Source: Burkholderia sp. E7m39
GTDB lineage: Bacteria > Pseudomonadota > Gammaproteobacteria > Burkholderiales > Burkholderiaceae
Reading direction: 5' to 3'
Assembly (NCBI GenBank): GCA_001319865.1
Contig: BBSL01000034.1
Coordinates: forward strand, 62,001-126,000
Length of the DNA stretch: 64,000 bases
Below the pieces are notes generated by a model that saw only the letters and a program-made list of their open reading frames with translations, searched no databases and was not told the origin of the DNA. The position numbers and the translations under genes were made by a program. Shown here piece after piece: positions 24,924 through 35,119 of this stretch (position 1 is the stretch's first letter; each line of letters begins with the position of its first letter).

Positions 24924-26069
24924 TTACATCTTGACGACGTCGAGCAGCGTCTTCTTGCCCGACTTGTAGTTGTACAGCGAGATCACGCCGTGCTTCAGGT
25001 CGCCCTTCGAGTCGAACGTGGTTTCACCGATCACACCCTTGTAGTCGGTGTTCGGCATGACTGCGAGGATCTTCGCCGGATCGGTCGAGCCAGCGCGCTT
25101 CATTGCGTCGACGATGATGTACACAGCGTCATACGTGAACGGAGCGTAGATCTGGATCGGCTGGCCGAAACGCTTCTGATACTTCGCCTGGAACGCCTGA
25201 CCGCCTTCCATCTTTTCGAGCGCCATGCCGGCTTCCGAGCAGACGATGTTGTCGGTTGCGTCGCCTGCCAGGTCAGACAGCTTGTCGGTACACACGCCGT
25301 CGCCAGCCAGCACCTTCGCCCGCAGGCCAAGCTGCTTGGCTTGCTTCGCGAACGGGCCGCCCGTGGCGTCCATACCGCCGTACATGATCGCGTCCGGGTT
25401 TTCGCCCTTGATCTTCGTCAGAATGGCGCGGAAGTCGACAGCCTTGTCGTTCGTCGCATCATGCGACATCACGTTCAGGCCCAGCGACTTCGCCGTCTTT
25501 TCGAATTCGTTGGCAAGACCCTGGCCGTATGCCGTCGAGTCGTCGACGATCGCGACGCTCTTCACCTTCAGACCCTTCGCTGCGTAGTTGGCGAGTGCCG
25601 GACCTTGCTGCGCATCCGTTGCCACGACGCGGTACGTCGTCTTGAAGCCTTGTTGCGTGTAGGCCGGGTTCGTTGCCGACGGCGAGATCTGAACGATGCC
25701 TGCATCGCTATAGATCTTCGAGGCCGGGATCGACGTGCCCGAGTTCAGGTGGCCGACCACGGCGACAACCTTGTCGTCGACCAGCTTCTGTGCAACCTGC
25801 GTCGCCGTACGCGGGTCGGCTGCGTCGTCCTGTGCGTCGAGTTGCAGCGTGATCTTCTGGCCGCCGATCGTCAGGCCCTTCGCATTGATCTCTTCGACTG
25901 CGAGACGTGCGCCATTCTCGTTATCCTTGCCCAGGTGAGCGATGCCACCCGTCAACGGCGCGACGTGGCCGATCTTGACAACGGTGTCGGCCGAAGCCGT
26001 CGTCGCCAACGTTGCAAACAGCATCGCCGCAGCGCTGATCGGCAACAGCTTTTGAATTTTGATGTTCAT
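24924..26069 (-). CDS. Branched-chain amino acid ABC transporter substrate-binding protein (LivJ/BraC-like)
   Basis: 381 residues from ATG 26069. Signal peptide to ~residue 27 (ATTASA|DTVVKIG), then a two-lobed periplasmic-binding fold: KIGHVAPLTGGIAHLGKDNE, VVAVVGHLNSGTSIPASKIY, ATNPAYTQQGFKTTYR, SVAIVDDSTAYGQGLANEFE. It delivers Leu/Ile/Val-type amino acids to a membrane permease. No liv permease or ATPase genes are adjacent, so it works with a distant transporter. It has its own terminator and a long upstream region. Confidence 0.93.
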   Translation of the reverse strand: MNIKIQKLLPISAAAMLFATLATTASADTVVKIGHVAPLTGGIAHLGKDNENGARLAVEEINAKGLTIGGQKITLQLDAQDDAADPRTATQVAQKLVDDKVVAVVGHLNSGTSIPASKIYSDAGIVQISPSATNPAYTQQGFKTTYRVVATDAQQGPALANYAAKGLKVKSVAIVDDSTAYGQGLANEFEKTAKSLGLNVMSHDATNDKAVDFRAILTKIKGENPDAIMYGGMDATGGPFAKQAKQLGLRAKVLAGDGVCTDKLSDLAGDATDNIVCSEAGMALEKMEGGQAFQAKYQKRFGQPIQIYAPFTYDAVYIIVDAMKRAGSTDPAKILAVMPNTDYKGVIGETTFDSKGDLKHGVISLYNYKSGKKTLLDVVKM

Positions 26070-26841
26070 GTAAGTCTCCGATTTCGGTCCCAAAAACAAC
26101 GGTATCGCCCTTGTGCCCCGCTTCCTTCACGTGTCGCTCAAATCCCGTGGACGACTCCGCCGGTTGCATCGTTCATGCACTTGGCAAGCACGCGTTCCAG
26201 CCTGTTTGTGACAGGTGGCGCCCCGCGCTTGCGCGCAAGTGTAGGCCATCAAATTAATTTGTGGGGTTTTTTTGAGTAAGTGGGATCACTACCAATAGCG
26301 TTTATCCCACTTAGTCGGAAAAGCGGCGGGATCGATGCCCGGAAAGCACCAGCCCATGCGGGTTTCGGGCAAGCGAGGCACGTCTCTATCGCCTCGGCCT
26401 CAAGGTTCGACGGCATCGTCCGTTAATGCGCCGGATAAGCGTCTAACGTGTCATCACGCGAAAACACAAAGGTGATATAGCTGCGCGAAAAACCTTCAGA
26501 AGGGCGCCGTACGCGCGCATCTCTATATGAATGGCGAGTACCGCTTTTGATCGTCGCGGCAGCGCTGCCCAATCGAATCGATTTCCGGCGCACGGCGCGC
26601 ATTGCGCTGATCGCGTTCCTTCAGACGAGTCGCCGGACAGACGCGGCGCGCGTCGATACTGTTTCAAACCCCTTACGGCAAGCGCCTCCCCGCGCTCACG
26701 CGCTGCAGCCGCTTTCTTTTGATGGCACACTGAGCGCCCGCCGCGGGCGAAGCCTCAGCGAGACGCGGCATCCGCACAGACACGGCGTGCGCAAACGCTT
26801 GCGCCCGATCGCGGCATCACCGTTTATGCAAGGAGAAACAA
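26070..26841. other. 770-base intergenic region with an inverted repeat
   Basis: It holds the promoters for the divergent binding-protein and dienelactone hydrolase genes. A perfect 10-bp dyad TAAGTGGGAT...ATCCCACTTA lies at 26277-26313 with a 17-base loop; it could be an operator or a hairpin in the binding-protein leader. A short AT-rich patch with GGGGTTTTTTT precedes it at ~26262-26273. No gene is supported. Confidence 0.45.
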
Positions 26842-27540
26842 GTGAGCGTGACTTCCCGATGGATCGACATCCCGACCGGCACTGATTCGTTTGGCGCATA
26901 CATGTCGACGCCGAGGAGCGGCAAGGGCCCGGCCGTCATCATCATCCAGGAGATCTTCGGCGTGAACGGCCATATCCGCGACGTCGTGGATCAGTACGCG
27001 CAGGACGGCTATATCGCGATCGCGCCGGACATCTTCTGGCGCACGCAGCCGCGCGTCGAGTTGACGTACGTCGGCGCCGACCGCGACAAGGGCATCGAGA
27101 TCCTGCAAAAAACCAATGTCGATCTCGCCGTCGCCGACATCGGCGCAACGGCTGCCGCGCTGCGCGCCATGCCGGAAGTGACGGGCAAGATTGCGGGCAT
27201 CGGCTATTGCTTCGGCGGGCGGCTCGCGTATCTGGCGGCGGCTGAGGGCCTGCTCGACATCGCCGTGTCGTACTACGGCGGCGGCATCCAGAACGCGCTC
27301 GACAAGGCGCCGCAGATCAAGATTCCGATGCAGTTCCACTACGCCGAGCTGGATCACGGCATTCCGCTGTCGGCAGTCGGCGAGGTGAAGGAGCGCTTCG
27401 CGGGCCGCGACAACGTCGAACTGTATATCTACCCGAACGCCGATCACGGCTTTAACTGCACCGAGCGCGCGAGCTATCACCAGCACTCGGCGGCGCTCGC
27501 GCACGGCCGCACGCTGACTTTCCTCGGCACGCACGCGTAA
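26842..27540 (+). CDS. Dienelactone hydrolase family protein
   Basis: 232 residues from GTG 26842 with AGGAGA upstream. Alpha/beta hydrolase with the dienelactone-hydrolase nucleophile Cys in GIGYCFGG (Cys 123), Asp 171 in AELDHG and His 202 in NADHGF, plus Glu 36 in IQEIFG. The family opens dienelactones in chlorocatechol degradation and acts on other lactones or esters. The next gene, an amidase, follows in the same direction after 53 bases. Confidence 0.92.
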   Translation: MSVTSRWIDIPTGTDSFGAYMSTPRSGKGPAVIIIQEIFGVNGHIRDVVDQYAQDGYIAIAPDIFWRTQPRVELTYVGADRDKGIEILQKTNVDLAVADIGATAAALRAMPEVTGKIAGIGYCFGGRLAYLAAAEGLLDIAVSYYGGGIQNALDKAPQIKIPMQFHYAELDHGIPLSAVGEVKERFAGRDNVELYIYPNADHGFNCTERASYHQHSAALAHGRTLTFLGTHA

Positions 27541-27593
27541 GTTACGCTAGAGGCGCGAGCTGGCTGCGTCGCGTCTCGCGTCGAGCGAACGGC

Positions 27594-29159
27594 ATGCGGC
27601 CCGCGCGCGCCGTCATCATCATCGCAATCCGGGCGGGGGCCATCGTCGTGCAATCCGACTATCTCGATCATGACGCGATCGGCCTCGCCGATCTCGTGCG
27701 CAAGCGCAAGGTGAGCGCGCGCGAACTGCTGGAAACAGCCATCGCGCGCGCAGAAGCCGCCAATCCCGCCATCAACGCGATCGTGCTGAAGGACTACGAC
27801 GCCGCGCGCGAACGCGCATCGCGCAATGGAGCGAACGGTGCCGACAAGACGGACGCCAGCACGCTCGGCGACGGCCCGCTCGCGGGCGTGCCCTATCTGA
27901 TCAAGGACCTCGGGCTCGCCGTCAAAGGGCTGCGGATGTCGATGGGCAGCCGCCACTACCGGCACTACGTACCCGCCGAAGACGCGCCGCTCGTCACGTT
28001 GACGCGCGCCGCCGGCCTGAATATTTTCGGCAAGACGAGCACGTCGGAAATGGGCCAGATGCCTTATACGGAGCCCGAACTGTTTGGCCCGTGCCGCAAT
28101 CCATGGAGCCTCGATCACACGCCGGGCGGTTCGAGCGGCGGCTCGGCGGCCGCCGTCGCGGCGGGCATCGTGCCGCTCGCGCATGCGTCGGATGGCGGCG
28201 GCTCGATCCGCATTCCCGCTTCGTGCTGCGGCCTGTTCGGGCTCAAGCCGTCGCGCGGACGTCAGCCGTCCGATGCCGTGCCCGCACCCGGCGATCTCGG
28301 CATCGATCACGCCGTGTCGCGCAGCGTGCGCGACAGCGCGCTGCTGCTCGATCTGACGTCGGGAAATGCGGGCCGGCCGATGGGCGCGCCCGGCACTTTT
28401 CTCGCGGCCACCGGCGAGCCGTGCAAGCCGCTGCACATCGCCTTCGTCACCGACCCGATGCTCGCGCCGACGCTCTCAGCCGACGCCCGCGCCGCGCTCG
28501 ACGACGCCGCGCAACTCGCCGCGTCGCTCGGGCATCACATCGAGCCCGTCTCGCTCGGCATCGACTTCGTGAGCCTGCGCGAGTCTTTTTTGATGATCTG
28601 GTCGGTGAGCGCCGAAAATCTCGTGCTACACGCCGATCAGATCACGGGACGCAAGCCCAATCGTGAGGAATTCGAAATCGCGACTTGGACGATGGGCCAC
28701 ATCGGCCGCAAGTTCGGCGAGCGCGAACTGCCCGCCGCGCTCGACGCGCAGCGCCGCGTCAGCGCGAAGCTCGCGGATCTGATGACGCGCTACGACGTGA
28801 TCCTGTGCGCGACGCTCGCGTCCGCGCCGATCAAGATCGGCGAAATGCAGCCGACGCCCGTCGAGAAAATGCAGATGCGCGCGGTCACCACCGTGCCCGT
28901 CGAGCCGCTGATGCGCAAGCTGCTCACGGAAGTGTCGAACAAGGCGTTCGCGTGGGCGGGCTGCACGGAGCTGTTCAATCTCACGGGGCAACCGGCGATG
29001 TCGGTGCCGCTCTACTGGAATGCGCGCGGGTTGCCTATCGGCGTCCAGTTCGCCACGCGCGAAGGCGGCGAGGCGACCTTGCTGCGGCTTGCCGCGCAAC
29101 TGGAAACGGCGCGTCCGTGGTTCGACAGGCGGCCGCCGTTGATGCCCGCGCGCAGCTAA
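27594..29159 (+). CDS. Amidase (amidase-signature family)
   Basis: 521 residues. Ser-cisSer-Lys triad: Lys in VPYLIKDLG, cis-Ser and nucleophile region in [38 protein letters not shown]. It hydrolyses amides to acid and ammonia. The first 18 residues are weakly supported, and a GTG at 27648 may be the real start. It lies 53 bases after the dienelactone hydrolase gene, so co-transcription is likely. It is not GatA-like in context (no gatB/gatC). Confidence 0.9.
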   Translation: MRPARAVIIIAIRAGAIVVQSDYLDHDAIGLADLVRKRKVSARELLETAIARAEAANPAINAIVLKDYDAARERASRNGANGADKTDASTLGDGPLAGVPYLIKDLGLAVKGLRMSMGSRHYRHYVPAEDAPLVTLTRAAGLNIFGKTSTSEMGQMPYTEPELFGPCRNPWSLDHTPGGSSGGSAAAVAAGIVPLAHASDGGGSIRIPASCCGLFGLKPSRGRQPSDAVPAPGDLGIDHAVSRSVRDSALLLDLTSGNAGRPMGAPGTFLAATGEPCKPLHIAFVTDPMLAPTLSADARAALDDAAQLAASLGHHIEPVSLGIDFVSLRESFLMIWSVSAENLVLHADQITGRKPNREEFEIATWTMGHIGRKFGERELPAALDAQRRVSAKLADLMTRYDVILCATLASAPIKIGEMQPTPVEKMQMRAVTTVPVEPLMRKLLTEVSNKAFAWAGCTELFNLTGQPAMSVPLYWNARGLPIGVQFATREGGEATLLRLAAQLETARPWFDRRPPLMPARS

Positions 29160-29210
29160 CTACGGCACTTGAAACGCGGCTCTTGAAACTCGGCTCTTGA
29201 AACCCGGCGC

Positions 29211-30521
29211 CTAACGCACTTCCTGCGTCGAGGCGCGATGGCGGATCGCGTCGAGATCCGCGTGACGTTTGGCTGGCATGCACGCGACCGCGACGATCGA
29301 CACCACGAGCCCGCACATCACGTACAAGGTCGGCGCGAGCGGCGAACCCGTCGTCCGGATGAGCCACGTGGCGATGAACGGCCCGAAGCCGCCGAAGAGC
29401 ATCACCGCGAAGTTGTACGCGAGCGACAGGCCGGTCGAGCGCACGTTCGCGGGAAACAGCTCGGCCATCATCGCGCCGAACGGCCCGTAGTAGCCGGACA
29501 GCGCGACGGACAACGTCGCCTGCACGAGAATCAGCTTCGACACGCTCGGCGCGCCTTCGAGCCACGTGAATAGCGGATAGATCAGTGCCAGCGTGAGAAC
29601 CAGCGACCACAGCGACAACCCTTTGCGTCCGATGCGATCCGACCACGCGCCCGTCACGGGCGATAGCACCATCAGCAGCAGATTGCCGACGATCACGGCC
29701 GTGAACGAATCCGCGTAGGGCAGCTTCAGCTCCTTGACGGCGAAAGCGGGCAGATAGCTGATCAGCACGTAAATCGTGACCGTCAACGCGACCACGGAGC
29801 CGAGGCCGCACAGCACGTCGCGGCTATGGTGCGTGAACAGCTCGCGTAGCGTCGCGCGCCGCGCCGTCTGCTTCGCGTGCAGAAATGCTTCGGAATCCGC
29901 GAGATTGCGGCGGATGTAGAAGCCGATTGGCCCGATGATCAGCCCCACGATGAACGGCACGCGCCAGCCCCACGACTTGAGCGCTTCGGGCGACAGACCG
30001 CGCGTGACCAGCGCGCCCACCACCGCGCCGAGCAGCAGCGCGGCCGCCTGACTCGCCATCTGCCAGCTGCCATAGAAGCCGCGCTTCGAGAACGGCGCGG
30101 CCTCGATCAAGAGCGCAGTGGAGCTGCCGAATTCGCCGCCCGCCGAGAAGCCTTGCAACAGACGCCCGAACACGATCAGAAGCGGCGCGCCGATGCCGAT
30201 CGCCGAATACGTCGGCGCGACGGCGAGCAGCAGGATGCCGACCGTCATCAGCGCGATCACGAGTGACAGAGCGGCCTTGCGCCCCGCGCGGTCCGCATAC
30301 AGGCCGAGCACGATGCCGCCGACGGGCCGCATCACGAAGGCAACGCCGAAGCTGGCGGTGGCGAGGAGAATCGACGCGTAGTCGCTGCTGGAAGGAAAGA
30401 AGAGTTCGGCAATGACGACGGTGAGAAAACCGAAGACGGTGAAGTCGTACCACTCGAGCGCGTTACCGATGACGGCTGCCGTGACCGCGCGCGTATTGAG
30501 GCTCCTCGCTGCTTTTGACAT
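29211..30521 (-). CDS. MFS transporter, metabolite:H+ symporter (MHS/ShiA-ProP type)
   Basis: 436 residues from ATG 30521 with GGAGA upstream. Twelve hydrophobic helices. MHS subfamily signatures: VIGNALEWYDFTVFGFL, FVMRPVGGIVLGLYADRAGR, LLQGFSAGGEFGSS, SWGWRVPFIVGLIIGPIGFY. These symporters import organic acids, betaines or aromatic acids. Convergent with the amidase gene; the three short CTTGAAAC repeats between them are noted separately. Confidence 0.92.
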   Translation of the reverse strand: MSKAARSLNTRAVTAAVIGNALEWYDFTVFGFLTVVIAELFFPSSSDYASILLATASFGVAFVMRPVGGIVLGLYADRAGRKAALSLVIALMTVGILLLAVAPTYSAIGIGAPLLIVFGRLLQGFSAGGEFGSSTALLIEAAPFSKRGFYGSWQMASQAAALLLGAVVGALVTRGLSPEALKSWGWRVPFIVGLIIGPIGFYIRRNLADSEAFLHAKQTARRATLRELFTHHSRDVLCGLGSVVALTVTIYVLISYLPAFAVKELKLPYADSFTAVIVGNLLLMVLSPVTGAWSDRIGRKGLSLWSLVLTLALIYPLFTWLEGAPSVSKLILVQATLSVALSGYYGPFGAMMAELFPANVRSTGLSLAYNFAVMLFGGFGPFIATWLIRTTGSPLAPTLYVMCGLVVSIVAVACMPAKRHADLDAIRHRASTQEVR

Positions 30522-30761
30522 CGGTGTCTCCGGCCCTCGTCGAGGCGTCGGTGCGTTGGATTGAGCTGATTTGAATGGGGCTTTTGGGAAGGCCCGCGCA
30601 CGCCATGCGAGTGTAAGAGAGCACGACATCCGATTTCAAGCAACTTTCATACAACGTGGAGCGCGATGCCACGGCGCGCCCCGCGACGGCTGCGAAGCCA
30701 CGCGCGGCGATGCTGCGTCGCACCGCCCCGCGCGCGTCCAAACGGCCGGAGGACTTTGGCG

Positions 30762-31073
30762 TCAGGCCTTCTTGTTATATGCGCTGCACCACCCTTTCGC
30801 CGCGACCTGCTTGCCTGCGAACATCGGGCAGCCGGCGTAGGCGTCGGTGGGCTTGCCCTGATAGAAGCTGCAATTGCCGCAGTCCTGACCGGCCACGTAC
30901 TTCGCGTACTTGGCCTTGTCGACCTTGCTCGCGTCCTCCTTGTAGCCGAGCGCTTGCGCGGTCGGATCGGATTCCGCAACCTTCGGCGCATCGGCGAAGG
31001 CCTGGCGCGACAGCGCGAGCGTCGAAGCCACGCCGATACTCGTGATCAAAAAGGTACGACGGGAATTTTTCAT
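30762..31073 (-). CDS. High-potential iron-sulfur protein (HiPIP)
   Basis: 103 residues. A Tat-type signal (NSRRTFLITSIG, cleavage near AFA|DAP) is followed by a small domain with four cluster-ligand cysteines, C65, C68, C82 and C96 (DCGNCSFYQG, AGCPMFAGK, GWCSAY). It binds one [4Fe-4S] cluster in the periplasm and carries electrons at high potential. It is monocistronic. The export motif fits a protein whose cluster is inserted before export. Confidence 0.95.
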   Translation of the reverse strand: MKNSRRTFLITSIGVASTLALSRQAFADAPKVAESDPTAQALGYKEDASKVDKAKYAKYVAGQDCGNCSFYQGKPTDAYAGCPMFAGKQVAAKGWCSAYNKKA

Positions 31074-31332
31074 GGGGACTCACTCCATTGGTATTGTGGG
31101 ACGACGCCGTTCTGACGACAGCGATCCCCAAGCATAGCAATGAAGCCGACGCGCGTGACGTGTCAAATCCCTGTCATAAGGAAATCCATAGCGTGGCCGG
31201 GCGCGACGCTCGTGCGCGTGTCGCCGTGCCGTCACGCACGTTTCATCGCGGGCGAACGCGTGTTCGCGCGCTTGCCCGATCTTCCCCTGACGTCGGCGCA
31301 AAGTCGCCCGGCGCGCCAGCACGTCGCGCGTT

Positions 31333-32439
31333 TCAGGCGCGACCGCTGACTTCGCACACGCGCTGCGCAATCGCCAGCGAGGCCGTCAAACCCGGCGATT
31401 CGATCCCGAACAGATTCACGAGGCCGCGCACGCCATGCGCGGCCGGACCCTGGATCAGGAAATCGGCGGCCGGCTCGCCGGGGCCCGACAGCTTCGGACG
31501 AATGCCTGCATACGCAGGCTGCAGCGCGTGATCGGGCAACGCGGGCCAGTAGGCGCGAATGGCCGCGTAGAACGATTCCGCGCGCTGCGGATCGACGTCG
31601 TAGTGAATCGAATCGACCCATTCGACGTCGGGCCCGAAGCGCGCCTGGCCACCGAGATCGATCGTCAGATGCACGCCAAGCCCAGCTTCGTTCGGCATCG
31701 GATAGATCAGCCGGCTGAACGGCGCGCGGCCCGACATGCTGAAGTAATTGCCGCGCGCGAGATACAGCGGCGGCACGTGGCGCGCATCGAGTCCGCGAAT
31801 CTTGCGCGCGAGCGCATTCGCGTGCAGCCCCGCGCTGTTGATCACGCACGCGGCGCCGATCGTCGTGGGCGACTCGCCGCCCACTTTCACGACGAAGCGG
31901 CCGTTGACCGCGTCGATCGCTTCGACGGGCGCGTGAAACGCGCAGACAGCGCCGTCGCGTTCGGCGTCGCCGAGCAGCGCGAGCATCAGCTGATGGCTGT
32001 CGACGATGCCCGTCTGCGGCGAGAACACGGCTTCGACACATTGCAGCGCTGGCTCCAGCTCCTGTGCGTCTTCGCCGGAAATGCGCATCAGGTCGAGCAC
32101 GCCGTTTTCCTTGCCGCGCGCCATGATGCCTTCGAGTTGCGGAATCTGGTTGCGCGCCGTGGCGACCAGCAGTTTGCCGCACCGCTGATGCGGCACGCCG
32201 CGCTGCGCGCAGTAGTCGTAGAGCATTTCGCGGCCGCGCACGCACAACGTCGCCTTCAACGAGCCGCGCGGGTAGTAGATGCCCGCGTGTATCACCTCGC
32301 TATTGCGGGAGCTCGTGCCCACGCCGATCGCTTCCGCCGCTTCGAGCACGATCACTTCACGTCCGCGCGCAGCGAGAGCGCGCGCGACAGCAAGACCGAC
32401 GACACCAGCGCCGATCACCACACATTCGATCTGATCCAT
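31333..32439 (-). CDS. FAD-dependent oxidoreductase (DAO family, L-2-hydroxyglutarate oxidase-like)
   Basis: 368 residues. N-terminal FAD-binding [18 protein letters not shown], then [29 protein letters not shown], and a C-terminal [17 protein letters not shown]. The [13 protein letters not shown] motif is typical of LhgO-like oxidases of the DAO superfamily, which oxidise 2-hydroxy acids or glycerol-3-phosphate-like substrates. No partner genes are nearby to fix the substrate. The region between its stop and the HiPIP start has no gene. Confidence 0.87.
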   Translation of the reverse strand: MDQIECVVIGAGVVGLAVARALAARGREVIVLEAAEAIGVGTSSRNSEVIHAGIYYPRGSLKATLCVRGREMLYDYCAQRGVPHQRCGKLLVATARNQIPQLEGIMARGKENGVLDLMRISGEDAQELEPALQCVEAVFSPQTGIVDSHQLMLALLGDAERDGAVCAFHAPVEAIDAVNGRFVVKVGGESPTTIGAACVINSAGLHANALARKIRGLDARHVPPLYLARGNYFSMSGRAPFSRLIYPMPNEAGLGVHLTIDLGGQARFGPDVEWVDSIHYDVDPQRAESFYAAIRAYWPALPDHALQPAYAGIRPKLSGPGEPAADFLIQGPAAHGVRGLVNLFGIESPGLTASLAIAQRVCEVSGRA

Positions 32440-32750
32440 GTCCGTTGGACGCGGCTCGATGCGCCGCGTTCTCCCTCGTCATCCCACCAGAATTTCGATA
32501 GCGTGCGGCAGCGATAGAGCCGTGACCGCGTGCTGTCGAACGCTTCACATGCACAATGTGAAACGCGCCGCACGCCACAGACGCAAATGCCCGCAGCCGA
32601 ATCTGGCTGCGGGCATCGATGTGGGGAACGCAGAGCGCGTCCGAATCAGTGTACGCCGACGACGCGCATTCCTGGTGAATTTGGCGGGCTCAGGCTAAAT
32701 GGCGTTCCGCCCGCGCCACAACGGGCCACAACAGACAACGAATTGCTTGC
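32440..32750. other. 310-base gap with a strong hairpin
   Basis: ATGCCCGCAGCC-GAATCT-GGCTGCGGGCAT at 32587-32616 is a perfect 12-bp hairpin, likely the terminator of the minus-strand DUF4148 gene (TTTGCG follows on that strand). The promoter of the oxidoreductase gene lies left of it. No gene seen. Confidence 0.6.
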
Positions 32751-33038
32751 TCAATCGAGCGCAGTTGTGCGTTTGAACAGATGACGCACGTCGACATGCG
32801 CGACGGGTACCGTGTAGCCGCCCGTCGCGAACTGCTGCGGATAGGCGGGCGCGTTCGGATTCAGGCTCAGTTCACCGTTGGCACGCGCTTGCGCCAGTTC
32901 GGCGCGCACTTCGGCACGCGTTTTCGGACCGTTCACGTCCGACGGCGATTGCGTCGGCGCCGGGCTGTAGCCACTCGCGAAAGCCGGTGCGGCAACCACT
33001 GCGGAGATCAACAAAGCTGCAAGCGAAAACTTTTTCAT
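32751..33038 (-). CDS. DUF4148 domain-containing exported protein
   Basis: 95 residues from ATG 33038. Signal peptide to about residue 22 (AAPAFA|SGYSP), then the DUF4148 core TRAEVRAELAQARANGEL with the usual proline-rich flank (NAPAYPQQF). These small secreted proteins are numerous in Burkholderia and have no known function. A longer start at 33113 lacks a signal peptide in the right place. Confidence 0.88.
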   Translation of the reverse strand: MKKFSLAALLISAVVAAPAFASGYSPAPTQSPSDVNGPKTRAEVRAELAQARANGELSLNPNAPAYPQQFATGGYTVPVAHVDVRHLFKRTTALD

Positions 33039-33223
33039 GATCGGTTCCTGAAGGTGAAGTCCGTTCGGGGGAAATGCGGTTCGCACTTCGATGAACGGCA
33101 GTCTAGGCCTCACCTATCGCGTTGCCGAGCCTGATAAACGAAATTGACTGTTGTTGCAGCGAACACCAATCGCGCGTCAATTCCGTCGGAATGCGCATGG
33201 AATAATTACATCATTGCGACAAT

Positions 33224-33247
33224 CAAAAAGCCGCCCGAAGGCGGCTT
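33224..33247 (-). terminator. Rho-independent terminator of the AAA+ ATPase gene
   Basis: Minus strand: AAGCCGCC-TTCG-GGCGGCTT then TTTGATT. The classic UUCG tetraloop hairpin lies 35 bases past the stop. Confidence 0.85.
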
Positions 33248-33281
33248 GCCCGCACAAACGCGCATAACCGGGCAAATGCGG

Positions 33282-34259
33282 CTAGAAACCGATCGGTTTT
33301 CGGCGCGAGTTGTAGTCGAGGCGAATATCGTCGGCGCCGATCTGGTCGCGCCCGGCGATGCGCGCCGAGCCGAAGCCGTTGAGAATGGCGCGCCGCATTT
33401 CGCGCGGCGAAGCCTGCGACAGCGCTTCGAGCGCCGCGTCACCCAATTCCGCTGTAAAGCGTTGGCCCCAGCCGTGTGCAGAGCGGATTTCGTCGTAGAT
33501 CGACTGCGCGATGCGTCGCGCGCCGTCGCGATCGGGCGGCGGAATCTCGTAGACGTTCATCCGGTTCAGGATCGGCTCGGGAATCGCGTGCTCATCGTTG
33601 GCCGTGGCAATCCAGATCACATGACCGGCGTTGATGGGAATTTCCGCGAATTCGTCGATGAAGGTCTGCGCCGTGTCGTGCTCCAGCAGCGCGTACAGCG
33701 CGCCGAGCGGATCGTATTGCGAGTCGCCCGTCGCCTTGTCGATTTCATCCACGGCGATCACGGGGTTCGCGTAGCTGCCGTGCACGAGGGCATCGAACAC
33801 CTTGCCGGGCTTCGCGTTCTTCCATTGCGACGACGCGCCCGACAGAATCCAGCCCGCCGTCAGCGAACTCATCGCGACGTAGTGATACGACGTGCCGAGC
33901 AGCCGCGCGAGCTGCTTCGCAAAATGCGTCTTGCCGATGCCGGGCTCGCCCAGCAACAGCAGCGGCATCAGCTCCAGCCGGTCATCCGTTTCGAGGCACA
34001 GCGCGACCTGCTTGCGGATGTCGTCGAGCGGCTCGGAAAAATTGGGCAGCGAACTGGCCAGATCGTCGATCGACGGCATCCGGTTCGGCTTCACGCAAAA
34101 GCGCAGATTGCCGACCTTCAGCATCTTTTCGTATGTGGAGCGCAATGCGTCGTTTGCGCCTTCGTTCAGTTCGTTCAGCGCGGTTTCGACCCGATCCAGA
34201 TCGTAGACCTCGCTGAATGACGCAACCGCGATTTCCTGCTTCACCATAGCCGTTGTCAT
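33282..34259 (-). CDS. AAA+ ATPase (Lon/MoxR-like core)
   Basis: 325 residues from ATG 34259. Walker A GEPGIGKT at residues 104-111, Walker B in NPVIAVDEIDK, sensor-1 Asn in HVIWIATAND, arginine-finger region EPILNRMNVYEIP, and sensor-2 PREMRRAI. The N-terminal ~90 residues are a helical domain. No protease domain is present, so it is a stand-alone ATPase that probably remodels a partner protein. The neighbour on the right is divergent and unrelated. Confidence 0.85.
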   Translation of the reverse strand: MTTAMVKQEIAVASFSEVYDLDRVETALNELNEGANDALRSTYEKMLKVGNLRFCVKPNRMPSIDDLASSLPNFSEPLDDIRKQVALCLETDDRLELMPLLLLGEPGIGKTHFAKQLARLLGTSYHYVAMSSLTAGWILSGASSQWKNAKPGKVFDALVHGSYANPVIAVDEIDKATGDSQYDPLGALYALLEHDTAQTFIDEFAEIPINAGHVIWIATANDEHAIPEPILNRMNVYEIPPPDRDGARRIAQSIYDEIRSAHGWGQRFTAELGDAALEALSQASPREMRRAILNGFGSARIAGRDQIGADDIRLDYNSRRKPIGF

Positions 34260-34584
34260 CGTTTCACCCCGTCGAGATGGTTCTGCGGCCGCGGCGTCCG
34301 CGACGCCGCTTCCGATTTCAGTGTATCGACACCGAAATCCCATGCAAGCCAGCAGCCACGTGGGTCTGCTGCTAATGGCAGGTGGCGGGCGAGAAGATTG
34401 CTTGAATCGTCATACCCGCGTCCCTATCTGCAATGCACTGTTGCCATTGCGCGCTGAACCTTGGCTTCGGATCGGGTGTCAGAAACCGTTATCCCGATAA
34501 AGCGTAAGATGGTCGGCGGTCGCAAGAAAGAACGCGCGGACACCGACGCCCTGGCAACGCAGCGATTCCGGAGACTCTTTGTAC
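34260..34584. other. 325-base divergent promoter region
   Basis: It lies between the AAA+ gene and the secreted hypothetical. No motif stands out beyond a GGAG ribosome binding site at 34570-34573. Confidence 0.35.
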
Positions 34585-35091
34585 ATGTGGAAAACCAGCC
34601 TCGCCGCCGTCCTGCTCGGCACCACACTGATGGCGCAAGCCTTGACGGCGCACGCGCAGCAGCGTCCCGCGCCCGCCTCCGTCAAGTGGGAACTGCAGGT
34701 CATGCGCGACGGACAGCAGATCGATTCGTTCGACGGCACGACCACAGTCGGCCAGGCGCGCACCGACACGCATCATCACGTGGTGCAGAACAACGTCGGC
34801 TGCAAGAACGTGCCGGCGGGCAACATCGACCTGTCGCGCACGCTGACCGTTTCGCCGACGCAGGCGGACACGAGCGGCGTCACGTTTGCGATCGAAGCAC
34901 AGGAAACGCTCGAAGAACCCGGCACGCGCACGACGGACACCGGCTGCAAGCTGCCGCCGCAGCCGCGTCAGGTGAGCGCGAACCATCCGGGCCTGGTGGT
35001 GCCGCCGGGCGCCTGGTCCACATGGACGATCGTCGACAAGGACCCGAATCTCGTCTACCGCTTGCGTGCAAGCGTCGCCAACAACCCGTGA
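34585..35091 (+). CDS. Exported hypothetical protein
   Basis: 168 residues from ATG 34585 (an in-frame TTG at 34579 has better spacing from GGAG and is an alternative). Signal peptide MWKTSLAAVLLGTTLMAQAL, cleavage near AHA|QQR. The mature part is predicted all-beta with two Cys (GCKNVP, TGCKLPP) that may form a disulfide, and an amphiphilic repeat of strands. No family is recognised. It precedes the EEP-family gene by 28 bases. Confidence 0.8.
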   Translation: MWKTSLAAVLLGTTLMAQALTAHAQQRPAPASVKWELQVMRDGQQIDSFDGTTTVGQARTDTHHHVVQNNVGCKNVPAGNIDLSRTLTVSPTQADTSGVTFAIEAQETLEEPGTRTTDTGCKLPPQPRQVSANHPGLVVPPGAWSTWTIVDKDPNLVYRLRASVANNP

Positions 35092-35119
35092 ACTCAATGA
35101 ACGACGTGGACAACGCGGC

